In this document: in pieces, positions 1-7,231 of the stretch
Layout of the letters: every line of letters starts with the position of its first letter
Numbering within the stretch: the stretch's first letter is position 1
Source: Candidatus Nealsonbacteria bacterium RIFCSPLOWO2_01_FULL_38_120
GTDB taxonomy: Bacteria; Patescibacteriota; Minisyncoccia; Minisyncoccales; GWA2-38-27
Reading direction: 5' to 3'
Length of the DNA: 12,087 nucleotides
Assembly: GCA_001821475.1 (NCBI GenBank)
Contig: MHMF01000007.1
Span: 1 to 12,087, forward strand
Translations under genes and position numbers: made by a program
The notes under the pieces: generated by a model
Seen by the model: only the letters and a program-made list of their open reading frames with translations
Told to the model about the DNA's origin: nothing
Database searches by the model: none

Positions 1-1016
1 AAACGCAAAAAGACATTTTTCCGCTCCGAAAATTGCCGTGGCAATTCAAAAGAAGTATTCCCTAATTCTTTATAATAAAAATTAGCAATTTTTTTGCGGT
101 TTTCATTAAATCTCTCTATTTTTTTGAATTGATTAATGGCAAGCAAAGCTAATGCATTTGGCAAGGCTTTTGGAAAATAATCAGGCCTCTCCCCTCTTTT
201 CTCTTTCCAATGCACCGCTTTTGATAAAATATGCAACCATTGCGATAGCACTAAAAATATTTTTCCTAAGTCGCAAAAATTATAAATCGGCAGGACGACC
301 CAGTTTATCAAAACAGGATGAAGCAGTTGCTGAAAAATCCAATAGCGAGGCGGGTAGCTAATTTCTCTCTGGAAATTTTTTATCTTTTCAGCTAAAACAT
401 CATCGTTTGTCGCGACCATTCCGCCATAAATAGAAGAAATTATTTTATCTCGAGAAAAGCTGAAAAAAGATATTTTGCCGAAAGTACCAACCTTTTTTCC
501 TTTATATTCCGCGCCTAATGAATGGGCGCAATCCTCAATTAAAATAAGGTTATTTTCTCGGCAGATTTCCAAAATTTTATCCATATCAGCCGGCAAGCCG
601 AAAGTGTGCTGAACCATTAAAACCCTGATTTTAGGAGTAATTTTTCTCATCAGATCATCAATATTTATATTAAAATCATCTTCATTGCAATCAACAAAAA
701 TTGGCTGAAGTCCGAGCCACAAAATCGGGTTAACCGCGGCATTGCAAGTAAGGGCCTGAAGCAAAACCTCGTCGCCCGTTTTTAGCTCTAATGACTTTAA
801 AATCGCAAACAAGGAAGATCTTCCGCTGTTAAAAGAGATAGCGTATTTTACTCCCAAATAGTTTTTGAATTTATTTTCCAGTTCTAAAATCGCGTTGCCT
901 TTACTCCACAGCCACGGCATAAAAATTAATTTTAAGGCAAGCCAAATATCGTCTTTTTCCGTATTCGGGCTCAAAGATATTGAAATTGGCCTAAGATATT
1001 GACAAATTTTATGCAT
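1..1016 (-). CDS. DegT/DnrJ/EryC1/StrS-family PLP-dependent aminotransferase, C-terminus cut by window edge
   Basis: Reading the minus strand from the ATG at 1016 gives one unbroken frame of 338 codons that leaves the window without a stop. Fold-type I sugar-aminotransferase features are clear: SGRSSL near residue 64, the QHTFGLPADMD segment (136-146), EDCAHSLGAEYKG (161-173) with the cofactor-contacting Asp162, and FSFSRDKIISSIYGGM (185-200), where Lys191 sits exactly where the PLP-linked lysine lies in this family (six residues before GG). Members usually transaminate keto-sugars on nucleotide carriers, which would fit glycan or envelope synthesis; the substrate cannot be read here. Residues about 225-262 are unusually hydrophobic and may form a membrane-associated insert. 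The start is uncertain: a strong SD (AAGGAGGT) lies about 28 nt upstream, too far for this ATG, and no start codon stands at its normal distance. The Mur ligase gene lies upstream on the same strand. Confidence 0.88.
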   Translation of the reverse strand, partial: MHKICQYLRPISISLSPNTEKDDIWLALKLIFMPWLWSKGNAILELENKFKNYLGVKYAISFNSGRSSLFAILKSLELKTGDEVLLQALTCNAAVNPILWLGLQPIFVDCNEDDFNINIDDLMRKITPKIRVLMVQHTFGLPADMDKILEICRENNLILIEDCAHSLGAEYKGKKVGTFGKISFFSFSRDKIISSIYGGMVATNDDVLAEKIKNFQREISYPPRYWIFQQLLHPVLINWVVLPIYNFCDLGKIFLVLSQWLHILSKAVHWKEKRGERPDYFPKALPNALALLAINQFKKIERFNENRKKIANFYYKELGNTSFELPRQFSERKNVFLR

Positions 1017-1030
1017 AATTATAATATAAT
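999..1030 (+). promoter_or_regulatory. Candidate sigma70-type promoter facing the Mur ligase 3' end
   Basis: TTGACA (999-1004) is followed by TATAAT at 1020-1025 (15-bp spacer) and again at 1025-1030 (20-bp spacer), with TAATAT at 17 bp. It points in the + direction, against all protein genes, into the two hairpins at 1059-1115. It overlaps the start of the aminotransferase gene, so AT richness alone could explain the -10 match. Confidence 0.4.
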
Positions 1031-1031
1031 A

Positions 1032-1125
1032 GTAGCTATTTTGACCTCCTTCCTAAAGACTCCCCCTTATATCCAACCTGGGGGAGTTAAGCGCCAGATC
1101 ATTGTGGTCTGGCGCTATTTCTTTC
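1032..1125 (+). ncRNA. Candidate small RNA with anti-SD-like 5' region and two hairpins
   Basis: Downstream of the TTGACA/TATAAT pair the + strand carries a single-stranded stretch GACCTCCTTCC (1043-1053), complementary to a Shine-Dalgarno sequence. Next is hairpin ACTCCCCC/GGGGGAGT (1059-1066 with 1080-1087, 13-nt loop). A second stable hairpin, followed by TATTTCTTTC, would end the transcript. No reading frame on either strand uses the region, and on the minus strand the strong AAGGAGGT has no start codon at normal spacing. It could instead be a structured leader of the aminotransferase mRNA. I do not recognise a known RNA family. Confidence 0.35.
1091..1125 (+). terminator. Hairpin with U-rich tail (+ strand), after the Mur ligase stop
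   Basis: GCGCCAGATC (1091-1100) pairs with GGTCTGGCGC (1106-1115) around a 5-nt loop, ten base pairs with one G-U. The + strand continues TATTTCTTTC, a moderate U-tract; on the minus strand the continuation is TTAACTCCCCC, so the polarity favours +. It lies directly beyond the Mur ligase stop and might still slow minus-strand transcription. Confidence 0.5.
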
Positions 1126-2590
1126 AAAAAAAATTGACAACCGCTTTTGGTAGCCTGCCCTCTAAAAGTATTACATCTGCCCTGTTTTTAAATTCCTTTA
1201 TTTTTTCAATAATTTCGTTTGGATTTTCAATAAGTATAATTTTTGGGCTATCCTGTTTTATTTCCTCAAAATAATCTGCTGTAGTGATAATCGCCAAGTC
1301 GCAGACCTTGGCAATTTTTCTTCCTATTTTTCTGTGAATTTCTTTGGCGACTCCATTAAGTTCTATCAAGCACGGCATAATAATAACTTTCTTGCCTTGA
1401 TACAATTTTAGATATTCCAAATCAGCCATAACGCCGTTGAAATTCGCTGAATAAGAGGCATCTAAAACAACGGGACTTTTTTTCCTCAAAAATTTCATTC
1501 CGCCTTGTTCTGGCCTAATTTTCAGGCAAGCGTTGGAAATTTCTTGCAGACGCATCCCCAATTCCTTAACGCAAACAGCGGCTAATAATATATTTATAAC
1601 ATTTTGCGATCCCAGCAAATTTACCTTAAAATCCGCCCAATCTCCATCTTTTGAAAATGCCCTAAACAATATAAATTCTTTTTCAACTTGCATATTCTCC
1701 GCCCAAATATCTAATTTTTCCGCCACAGAACACAATTTTTGATTTTTGATTTGTATTTTTGAGATTTGAAATTTAAGATTTAAGATTATTAACTCGTTGT
1801 CTCCATTAAAAATCGCCACTCCATCTTCTGGCAAGCTTTCAATTAGCTCAAACTTGGCATTGATAATATTCTCCTGCGAACTAAAAGTTGATAAATGCTG
1901 TTCTCCTATGCCTGTAAGAATTCCTATTTTCGGTTTCAGTATTTGGCAAACCTCTTTTATTTTGCCTCTTTCGTAAGCCCCTATTTCAGCGATCAAAATT
2001 TGATGTTCTGGCTTTAATTCTTCCAAAATTGTTTTGGCAATTCCTATTTCCGCGTTTATGTTTTTTTCCGTTTTAAGGATATTGAATTTTTGAGAAAGAA
2101 TTTCCCCTAAAAATTCCTTAACCGATGTTTTGCCATAACTGCCCGTAATCCCAATGACCAAAAGGTCTTTGAAATTTTTTCGCTTTTTTTCAGCGTCCAT
2201 TAAAATTTTTTTAACCGCGAAGCCTGTTGGAATCTGAATAGCCAATACAATAATGGAAGAAATTATCGGAGCCAGCAACAACAAAATCAGCAATAAAAAA
2301 TAAAACCAAATATCGGACAAGGAAAAAAATAAAAATAAAATCAGCGATTCAAAAATTATCCCGGAAAATGATATGGCGATAATTTTTTTAGTCAGCTTGG
2401 GGAATCTAAATCCCTTAAAAGAAAAAAGAAATTTTCTTGCCGCTTGCGTCTCAAAATGAGCTAAAAATCTGCCCAAGTGGCATTCCTTTAACTGCCAAAG
2501 CCAAATCCAGAAAAAAAACAATTTCGCAAAAAGTAAAAACCAAATTACTGAAACTAAAAATTTCATTATATATGCTTCTTTTAGACCCAT
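1124..2590 (-). CDS. murF: Mur ligase family protein (MurF-like) with N-terminal membrane helices
   Basis: ATP-dependent amide ligase of the Mur family. The closest role is adding D-Ala-D-Ala to the UDP-MurNAc peptide in peptidoglycan synthesis. Visible are the P-loop GITGSYGKTS (147-156, Lys154), KNINAEIGIAKT (176-187), TGIGEQHLSTF (226-236), SLPEDGVAIFNGDN (252-265) and the C-terminal domain with DASYSANFNGV (377-387, like the DAYNANP motif of MurF) and LLEGR (475-479). The usual N-terminal substrate-binding domain is absent. Instead residues about 10-33, 68-91 and 93-121 are hydrophobic helices, with WQLKECHLGRFLAHF (32-46) following the first, so the ligase should be membrane-anchored. 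An ATG at 2566 (residue 9) is an alternative start with a slightly better upstream AAAAGAAG. Residues 268-287 are encoded by a low-complexity repeat, reported separately. The ligase family is certain, the MurF assignment fairly so. Confidence 0.85.
   Translation of the reverse strand: MGLKEAYIMKFLVSVIWFLLFAKLFFFWIWLWQLKECHLGRFLAHFETQAARKFLFSFKGFRFPKLTKKIIAISFSGIIFESLILFLFFSLSDIWFYFLLLILLLLAPIISSIIVLAIQIPTGFAVKKILMDAEKKRKNFKDLLVIGITGSYGKTSVKEFLGEILSQKFNILKTEKNINAEIGIAKTILEELKPEHQILIAEIGAYERGKIKEVCQILKPKIGILTGIGEQHLSTFSSQENIINAKFELIESLPEDGVAIFNGDNELIILNLKFQISKIQIKNQKLCSVAEKLDIWAENMQVEKEFILFRAFSKDGDWADFKVNLLGSQNVINILLAAVCVKELGMRLQEISNACLKIRPEQGGMKFLRKKSPVVLDASYSANFNGVMADLEYLKLYQGKKVIIMPCLIELNGVAKEIHRKIGRKIAKVCDLAIITTADYFEEIKQDSPKIILIENPNEIIEKIKEFKNRADVILLEGRLPKAVVNFF
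1730..1789 (-). repeat. AT-rich low-complexity repeat inside the Mur ligase gene
   Basis: On the minus strand this stretch is a string of short units such as TTTCAAATCTCAAAAATAC and AATCAAAAATCAAAAATTG. It encodes residues 268-287 (N-L-K-F-Q-I-S-K-I-Q-I-K-N-Q-K), which look like translated repeat rather than conserved Mur domain. The lysS-serS gap (4754-4884) is made of the same kind of units (AAATATCAAAATTATAAATT, CAATTTTCAAATTTC). The length keeps the frame open. It lies in a region of the central domain where an insertion could be tolerated. Confidence 0.55.
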
Positions 2591-2632
2591 TGATTAAAAA
2601 ATTTTTCTACTCCAATTTTTATATTTTAACTG

Positions 2633-2697
2633 CAAATTTGATAAAACTCGTCGGCTTATACTCTGTGTCGTATAAACATCCTCGTTTTATCAAATTT
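2633..2697. repeat. Nested inverted repeat, hydrolase-Mur ligase gap (copy A)
   Basis: AAATTTGATAAAAC (2634-2647) pairs perfectly with GTTTTATCAAATTT (2684-2697). Inside, TTATAC (2656-2661) pairs with GTATAA (2670-2675), flanked by unpaired TCGTCGG on one side and CATCCTC on the other. A further pair, TTGATTAAAAA near 2590 with TTTTTAATCAA ending at 2741, brackets the whole 143-bp gap and overlaps the hydrolase stop. The layout (outer arms, TCG/CTC bulges, inner hairpin) matches copy B at 10684-10742. No U-tract marks it as an ordinary terminator. Confidence 0.7.
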
Positions 2698-2733
2698 TTG
2701 TTCTAAAATCTAAAAATTTCGTCACGAAAATTT

Positions 2734-3495
2734 TTAATCAATGTGTTTAATTATGATTTTAGCCAATTCTTCTGGACAATCGGAATAAGAGCTGTGGCCG
2801 GATTTTTTTAAAATTTCCAGTATTGAACCTTTTATTTTTTTGTTAATCAGGAGGGCGTCTTTCATCGGAGTGATTCTGTCTTTTTCCCCCCAGATAATTA
2901 TTGTCGGGTCTTTAATTTGCGATAAAATAGATTCAGACGGATAATCTTTGTTAACTAATTGCAGATAAATTTCCCTCATTATGCCTTTAGTGGAGATGTA
3001 ATCGCTTTTGACTATAAACCTATAAAATATCTTCTTTAAATAAAAATAACCCGGGATAAAAGAAAAAATTTTAAGCGCCTTGGAAACAATATAAAAAATG
3101 CGGGTTTTAAATAATCTTCTCCTATAACATGCCGCTCCCACCAAAAAAAGCTTTTCAATTCTTTCGGGAAATCTCAAATCGCATTTTGCGGCAATGGCTC
3201 CGCCGAAAGAATGGCCTAATATATAAAATTTATCAACACCTATTTTATTCACAAAATCAACAATAAAATCGCAATAATTATCTAATGACCATGCTATTTT
3301 CGGCTGTTCGCTTTTGCCGAAGCCCGGCAAATCAGGAATAATAACATTAATTCCTTTCTCGGCTAAAATATCCGCGACATATTGCCATTTTTCTTTGCGC
3401 GAACCCCAGCCATGCAAAATAAGGAATGGTTTCCCCTCCCCTGTTTTCAGATAATTTATGTTTAAATCTTTTACAACAATATTTTCCTCCTTCAT
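2734..3495 (-). CDS. Alpha/beta-fold hydrolase
   Basis: A 253-residue alpha/beta hydrolase with the complete catalytic set: HGWG (28-31) forming the oxyanion hole, the nucleophile elbow GHSFGG (94-99, Ser96), the acid Asp206 in WGEKDRITP and the base His234 in KSGHSSY. PDLPGFGKSEQP (54-65) is typical of the esterase/haloalkane dehalogenase-like subgroup. A cap region at about 125-195, rich in aromatic and basic residues, probably sets the substrate, which cannot be predicted. There is no signal peptide, so it is presumably cytoplasmic. Its ATG overlaps the serS stop by 4 bp (ATGA), and an AAGGAGGAA follows the start rather than preceding it, so translational coupling with serS is likely. The Mur ligase follows after a 143-bp repeat-bearing gap. 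Confidence 0.9.
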   Translation of the reverse strand: MKEENIVVKDLNINYLKTGEGKPFLILHGWGSRKEKWQYVADILAEKGINVIIPDLPGFGKSEQPKIAWSLDNYCDFIVDFVNKIGVDKFYILGHSFGGAIAAKCDLRFPERIEKLFLVGAACYRRRLFKTRIFYIVSKALKIFSFIPGYFYLKKIFYRFIVKSDYISTKGIMREIYLQLVNKDYPSESILSQIKDPTIIIWGEKDRITPMKDALLINKKIKGSILEILKKSGHSSYSDCPEELAKIIIKHID

Positions 3496-4739
3496 CCATT
3501 TTTAATAACATTAAATCCTGTATATTTTTTCAAAACTTTCGGCATTTTAACGCTTCCGTCTTTTTGCTGATATTGTTCTAATATAGCTGGAATTAAACGG
3601 CTGGTAGCCAATCCAGAACCATTTAAGGTATGAACAAAATCATTCTTATTATTTTTGCTATTTCTGTATTTTATATTCCCCCTTCTTGCCTGGTAGTCCA
3701 AAGCATTTGAAATGCTACTTACTTCTTTGTAGATATTCATACTGGGAATCCATGCCTCTATATCTATTGTCTTTGCCATAGCAGAACTTGCGTCTCCAGC
3801 CGCTAATTTAACTGATTGGAAATGCAAGCCAAGCCCTGATGTCAATTTTTCAGCGTTTTTCACTAATTCGTTAAACGCCTCCCACGATTTTTCCGGCAAA
3901 GTAAATTGAAACATTTCAATCTTGTTGAATTGATGCCCTCTTATTATTCCTCTTTCCTCTTTTCTGTAGCCCCCGGCCTCTCTCCTAAAACATGCTGAAT
4001 AAGCAAAGTATTTTATTGGCAAGGATTTTTCTTCTAAAATTTCATCTCTATGATAATTTCCTATCATCATTTCGCTTGTGGCATTCAAGCATAATTTGTC
4101 TTGAGTCCAAAATAAGTCATCTCTAAATTTTGGCAGATGTCCTGAGGTATAAGCCGATTTTTCTGTCAATAAAAACGGCGGGATTAAAAAAGTATATTTA
4201 TTTTTCCTATGAAAATCAATAAAATAATTTAATAAAGCCCATTCCAATAATGCTCCTTTGCCTTTGTAAACCCAAAATCCGCTTCCCGACATCTTAGCCC
4301 CTCTTTCATAATCAATAAGTTCCAAATCGTTTGCCAATTGTATATGATCTCTCGGAGTAAATTTAAATTTAAATTTTTTTCCAAAAATTTTTAAAACTTT
4401 ATTATTTTCTTTACCACCTGCCACAACATCTTCGGCAACGATATTAGGAAGCTCTGAAACCTTATTTTTCAATTCTTTATCAACCTCAAATAGTTGCCTG
4501 TCTATTTTTTTTATTTTGTTGCTTACAATTCTCAATTGTTGAATTGTTTCCGGATCAGGTTTTGCGTTTGAATATTTGTTTATTTCTGCTTTTAATTTTT
4601 CAACCTCAACTATAAGGCGGCGTCTTGCGTTGTCTGTCTCTATAATTTCATCTAAATTAAAATCTTTTTCGCAGCCCCTCTTTGAAAGAGATTTTTGGAT
4701 GTCCTCTTTTTTCTCTCTTATGAGTTTAATATCCAACAT
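3492..4739 (-). CDS. serS: Seryl-tRNA synthetase
   Basis: Class II synthetase that charges tRNA-Ser, and also charges tRNA-Sec where that pathway exists. The 415-residue length is normal for the bacterial enzyme. Residues 1-100 form the antiparallel coiled-coil arm that grips the tRNA long variable arm, recognisable from MLDIKLIREKKEDIQKSL and the KLKAEINK and KKIDRQLFEVDKEL helices. The catalytic domain shows TSEM (221-224), motif 2 FRREAGGYRKEERGIIRGHQ (251-270) and motif 3 GSGLATSRLIPAILE (374-388, Arg380). The hexapeptide around LNGSG is normal. It starts at ATG 4739, directly downstream of the large AT-rich inverted repeat after lysS; no SD is visible. It probably shares an mRNA with the hydrolase whose start it overlaps. 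Confidence 0.97.
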   Translation of the reverse strand: MLDIKLIREKKEDIQKSLSKRGCEKDFNLDEIIETDNARRRLIVEVEKLKAEINKYSNAKPDPETIQQLRIVSNKIKKIDRQLFEVDKELKNKVSELPNIVAEDVVAGGKENNKVLKIFGKKFKFKFTPRDHIQLANDLELIDYERGAKMSGSGFWVYKGKGALLEWALLNYFIDFHRKNKYTFLIPPFLLTEKSAYTSGHLPKFRDDLFWTQDKLCLNATSEMMIGNYHRDEILEEKSLPIKYFAYSACFRREAGGYRKEERGIIRGHQFNKIEMFQFTLPEKSWEAFNELVKNAEKLTSGLGLHFQSVKLAAGDASSAMAKTIDIEAWIPSMNIYKEVSSISNALDYQARRGNIKYRNSKNNKNDFVHTLNGSGLATSRLIPAILEQYQQKDGSVKMPKVLKKYTGFNVIKNG

Positions 4740-4753
4740 AATGCTAAAATTAC

Positions 4754-4884
4754 AAATCCAAAATTATAAATCCCAAATAAATTAAAAATTCAAAACTTTT
4801 CTCTCTTTTCAATCTCTCTGTCGCGAAGTTTGAAATTTGAAAATTGTGATTTATTTGGAATTTATAATTTTGATATTTGGATTT
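4754..4884. repeat. Long AT-rich inverted repeat filling the lysS-serS gap
   Basis: Positions 4760-4782 pair with 4849-4871 over 23 bp with one mismatch: AAAATTATAAAT and CCAAATAAAT on the left, their complements on the right. AAATCCAA (4754-4761) can pair with TTGGATTT (4877-4884), and TTCAAAaCTT (4789-4798) with AAGTTTGAA (4826-4834). The right end overlaps the lysS stop. The transcript would fold into one long hairpin with a pyrimidine-rich (+ strand) loop at 4799-4825. No coding frame and no clear U-tract. Confidence 0.75.
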
Positions 4885-6346
4885 AGACTTTTTTCATCTT
4901 CATTGCCGGAAACAAAATTATTTCTCTAAGCGAGTGTGAATTAGTTAGCAATACTACAAGTCGATCAACTCCCATTCCAAGCCCAGCCGCCGAAGGCATT
5001 CCATATTCCAGCGCCTCAATAAAATCCTTATCCATTCTTTGCGCATCCTCAAAGCCCGCCTTAAAAATTTTCTCCTGTTCTCTAAATCTCTCTTCTTGAA
5101 CTATAGGGTTATTAAGTTCTGAAAACGCTTTGACCAATTCCATGCCAGCGGCTAATAATTGGAAGCTTGCTGATTTTCGAGGATTGTCATCTAACGCCTT
5201 AGCTAAAGGAAAAGCGCTTACGGGATAATGAATTATAAATGTCGGCTGGCATATCTTCTGTCTGCAATATTTCTTATATATCTCGTCAGCGATTTCGCTT
5301 TTTCCACCTATGGGCTTAACGTCCATTTTTTTAGCCCGGTTTTTTAATTCTTCCAAATTTATTTCGTCCAAATCAATGCCAGTGTATTTTTTGAAAATTT
5401 CACCAAATTCTACTCTTGGAAAAGGCGGCTTGAAATCAAGCTCTTTGTCTTCGTATTTTATTTTATAGCCCCCGAAAAATTTCTTCACTAAGCAGGGAAT
5501 CATTTCTTCTATGAATTTCATTAAATCTTTATAATCCGCGTAAGCCCAGTATAATTCCAGCATTGAAAAATCAGGATTGTGCGCTTTGTCTACCCCTTCA
5601 TTCCTGAAACACCTTCCTATTTCATAAATCTTTTCAAATCCCCCAACTAAAAGCCGTTTCAAATATAATTCAGGCGAGATACGAAGATACAAATCCATAT
5701 CCATAACGTTTAAATGGGTCTTGAATGGCTTTGCCGAAGCGCCTCCGTAAATCGGCTGAAGTATCGGAGTTTCCACTTCCAAAAATCCTTTATATTCCAA
5801 AAAATAGCGGATTTCTTTAATAATATTTGAACGAACTTCAAATTTTTTCTTAACCTCCGGATTAAAAATTAAATCCAAATATCTCTTGCGGTATCTCTCC
5901 TCAATGTTCTGAAGTCCATGCCATTTTTCTGGCAAAGGCAAAAGCGATTTTGTGAGCATATTGTAGTCCGCAGTTTCTAGTGTTTTTTCTCCTTTTTTCG
6001 TCAAAAATAATATTCCTCTCGCTTCAATAAAATCGCCGATGTCAAAATTATCAATAAAAAATTGAAAACTGCTCTCCCCTATCCCGTCTTTTTTTAGCAA
6101 AATCTGGATTTTTCCGGAAACGTCTTCAATATCGCAAAAAACAAGGCCTCCATGCTGTCTTTGGGAAATAATTCTGCCTGTTAAAACAATTTCTTTTAAT
6201 TCAGTGGAAAGTTTGTCAAAATTTTCAAGGGCATCTTCGCAACTATGCGTTCTTTTCGTTTTTCCCGGATAAGCCAAAATTCCGGTGGATTCAATCGCCT
6301 TTAATTTCGCAAGTCTAATTTTTCTTATTTCTTCAATCGTGCTCAT
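4883..6346 (-). CDS. lysS: Lysyl-tRNA synthetase, class II
   Basis: A class IIb synthetase of 487 residues, close to the bacterial norm. The N-terminal OB-fold anticodon-binding domain spans about 50-135 (VLTGRIISQRQHGGLVFCDI). The catalytic core has motif 1 FLEVETPIL (188-196), the lysine-enzyme hallmark GGASAKPFKTHLN (201-213), motif 2 GRCFRNEGVDKAHNPDFSML (244-263) and motif 3 MPSAAGLGMGVDRLVVLL (450-467). The start was set at ATG 6346, giving MSTIEEIRK with AGG six bases upstream. A longer version would begin with a TTG at 6364 lying inside an inverted-repeat arm, which is less likely. Upstream is rlmE, separated by the nested repeat at 6356-6445; downstream is serS. Confidence 0.96.
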   Translation of the reverse strand: MSTIEEIRKIRLAKLKAIESTGILAYPGKTKRTHSCEDALENFDKLSTELKEIVLTGRIISQRQHGGLVFCDIEDVSGKIQILLKKDGIGESSFQFFIDNFDIGDFIEARGILFLTKKGEKTLETADYNMLTKSLLPLPEKWHGLQNIEERYRKRYLDLIFNPEVKKKFEVRSNIIKEIRYFLEYKGFLEVETPILQPIYGGASAKPFKTHLNVMDMDLYLRISPELYLKRLLVGGFEKIYEIGRCFRNEGVDKAHNPDFSMLELYWAYADYKDLMKFIEEMIPCLVKKFFGGYKIKYEDKELDFKPPFPRVEFGEIFKKYTGIDLDEINLEELKNRAKKMDVKPIGGKSEIADEIYKKYCRQKICQPTFIIHYPVSAFPLAKALDDNPRKSASFQLLAAGMELVKAFSELNNPIVQEERFREQEKIFKAGFEDAQRMDKDFIEALEYGMPSAAGLGMGVDRLVVLLTNSHSLREIILFPAMKMKKV

Positions 6347-6355
6347 ATTAAACCT

Positions 6356-6445
6356 ATTGCGCAATAATCTTTCTGCCGCAAATTTAATATTTTAGCTACA
6401 AAGTCAGAAAATATTCAATTTTCGCTACGAAAATTATTACGCAAT
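6356..6445. repeat. Nested inverted repeat, rlmE-lysS gap (copy D)
   Basis: Outer arms ATTGCGCAATAAT (6356-6368) and ATTATTACGCAAT (6433-6445) match at 12 of 13 positions. Then come TTTC (6370-6373) with GAAA (6429-6432), an internal bulge, and inner arms AATTTAATATTTT (6381-6393) and AAAATATTCAATT (6408-6420), again 12 of 13, around a 14-nt loop. The element ends 10 nt before the lysS ATG, so it would sit in the lysS leader. No U-tract follows it. The layout resembles copies A and B but the sequence differs. Confidence 0.7.
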
Positions 6446-6459
6446 ATGTTTATTATATT

Positions 6460-7041
6460 TTAGCCTTTATTAAAATCTTTTGCAATAATATATATTTCTT
6501 TGCTTTGCCTTAAAACCGCCTTGGGCTTAAACCTTGTTGAAAAATTAAAATCTTTTTTAATTTCTTTGAAAAAATCATCGGATTCCGATCCTTCAAAAAT
6601 TTTACAAACAAAATTTCCGCTCGGCATTAAAACGATTTTTGCTATTTCAAAAGCCCTAACGCAAAGTTCTAATGATTTACCGCTGTCAACGTTTTTTATT
6701 CCCGTTGTCTTGGGCGCCAAATCAGAGACAACCAGATCAAAATTTTTCTCTTTCAGGATTTCTTCCATTACGTCTTTTTTTTCAAAAAAAATATTTTTTG
6801 CCAATTCTATTTTTATATCATCAAAATCAATGCCAAAAACAACTCCCTCATCCCCCGTTCTTTCTGAAATATATAAAAGCCAAGAACCCGGAGCGCATCC
6901 CAAATCCAAAATCTTGTCTCCTTTTTTAATGAGGCGAAACTTTTCATCTATTTCTTTCAGTTTGTAGACCGAACGCGCCGGGTAACCTTCTTTTTTTGCT
7001 TTTTCCGTCCAAAATTCGTTTTTCAAATTTTTCCTGAACAT
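6460..7041 (-). CDS. rlmE: 23S rRNA (uridine-2'-O-)methyltransferase RlmE (FtsJ/RrmJ)
   Basis: A SAM-dependent methyltransferase of the RrmJ/FtsJ family, which in E. coli methylates the 2'-O of U2552 in the 23S A-loop late in 50S assembly. All four members of the K-D-K-E catalytic set are present: Lys27 (ARSVYKLKEID), Asp107 (DLVVSDLAPK), Lys147 (GNFVCKIFEG) and Glu182 (RQSKEIYII). The SAM-binding loop is ILDLGCAPGSW (44-54), followed by an acidic pair at FGIDFDD (69-75). At 193 residues it is slightly shorter than the E. coli protein. It begins at ATG 7041 with no recognisable SD. It heads a run with lysS and serS, so the context is translation. A weak promoter is proposed just upstream. Confidence 0.93.
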   Translation of the reverse strand: MFRKNLKNEFWTEKAKKEGYPARSVYKLKEIDEKFRLIKKGDKILDLGCAPGSWLLYISERTGDEGVVFGIDFDDIKIELAKNIFFEKKDVMEEILKEKNFDLVVSDLAPKTTGIKNVDSGKSLELCVRAFEIAKIVLMPSGNFVCKIFEGSESDDFFKEIKKDFNFSTRFKPKAVLRQSKEIYIIAKDFNKG

Positions 7042-7054
7042 AGTTCTAAGTTCA

Positions 7055-7082
7055 AAATTAAAAGCGAAAAGCTACAATTCAA
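7055..7082 (-). promoter_or_regulatory. Weak candidate promoter for rlmE
   Basis: On the minus strand TTGAAT (7082-7077) is followed after 16 bp by TAATTT (7060-7055), 14 bp before the rlmE ATG. It lies downstream of the terminator at 7174-7213, where a new promoter would be needed. The match is modest and the background is AT-rich. Confidence 0.3.
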
Positions 7083-7094
7083 AACCTTAAAATC

Positions 7095-7158
7095 ACTTCC
7101 TCCATCACTTTCTTCTTCCTATCCGATGATCATCGGAGGGGATGATTAAGGAGGAGGT
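7095..7158. repeat. Polypurine/polypyrimidine inverted repeat with perfect 16-bp palindrome
   Basis: TCCGATGATCATCGGA (7122-7137) is a perfect palindrome. Outside it ATCA (7104-7107) pairs with TGAT (7143-7146), and ACTTCCTCC (7095-7103) pairs with GGAGGAGGT (7150-7158) with one G-U. It lies between the TIM-barrel terminator and rlmE. It could be an operator or a structured leader; no protein-binding family is recognised. Confidence 0.6.
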
Positions 7159-7173
7159 AGTTTTGAGTTAGTT

Positions 7174-7213
7174 AAAAAAAGAGGGCTTGATTGCAGCAAT
7201 ACAATTAAGCCCT
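7174..7213 (-). terminator. Intrinsic terminator of the TIM-barrel gene
   Basis: Read on the minus strand, AGGGCTTAATTG (7213-7202) pairs with CAATCAAGCCCT (7193-7182), 12 pairs with one mismatch around an 8-nt loop. Then C and seven T residues (7180-7174) follow. It stands 19 bp after the TIM-barrel stop, in the right orientation. Confidence 0.88.
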
Positions 7214-7231
7214 ATAACAATGCGCTGAGAA

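Noticed and set aside
6347..6364. TTG start for lysS, six codons upstream
   Set aside because: It lies in the arm of an inverted repeat, has no SD, and the family N-terminus fits the ATG at 6346.
6500..6967. Long + strand frame opposite rlmE
   Set aside because: Shadow of rlmE; composition is that of reverse-translated Lys/Glu-rich codons and it has no domain.
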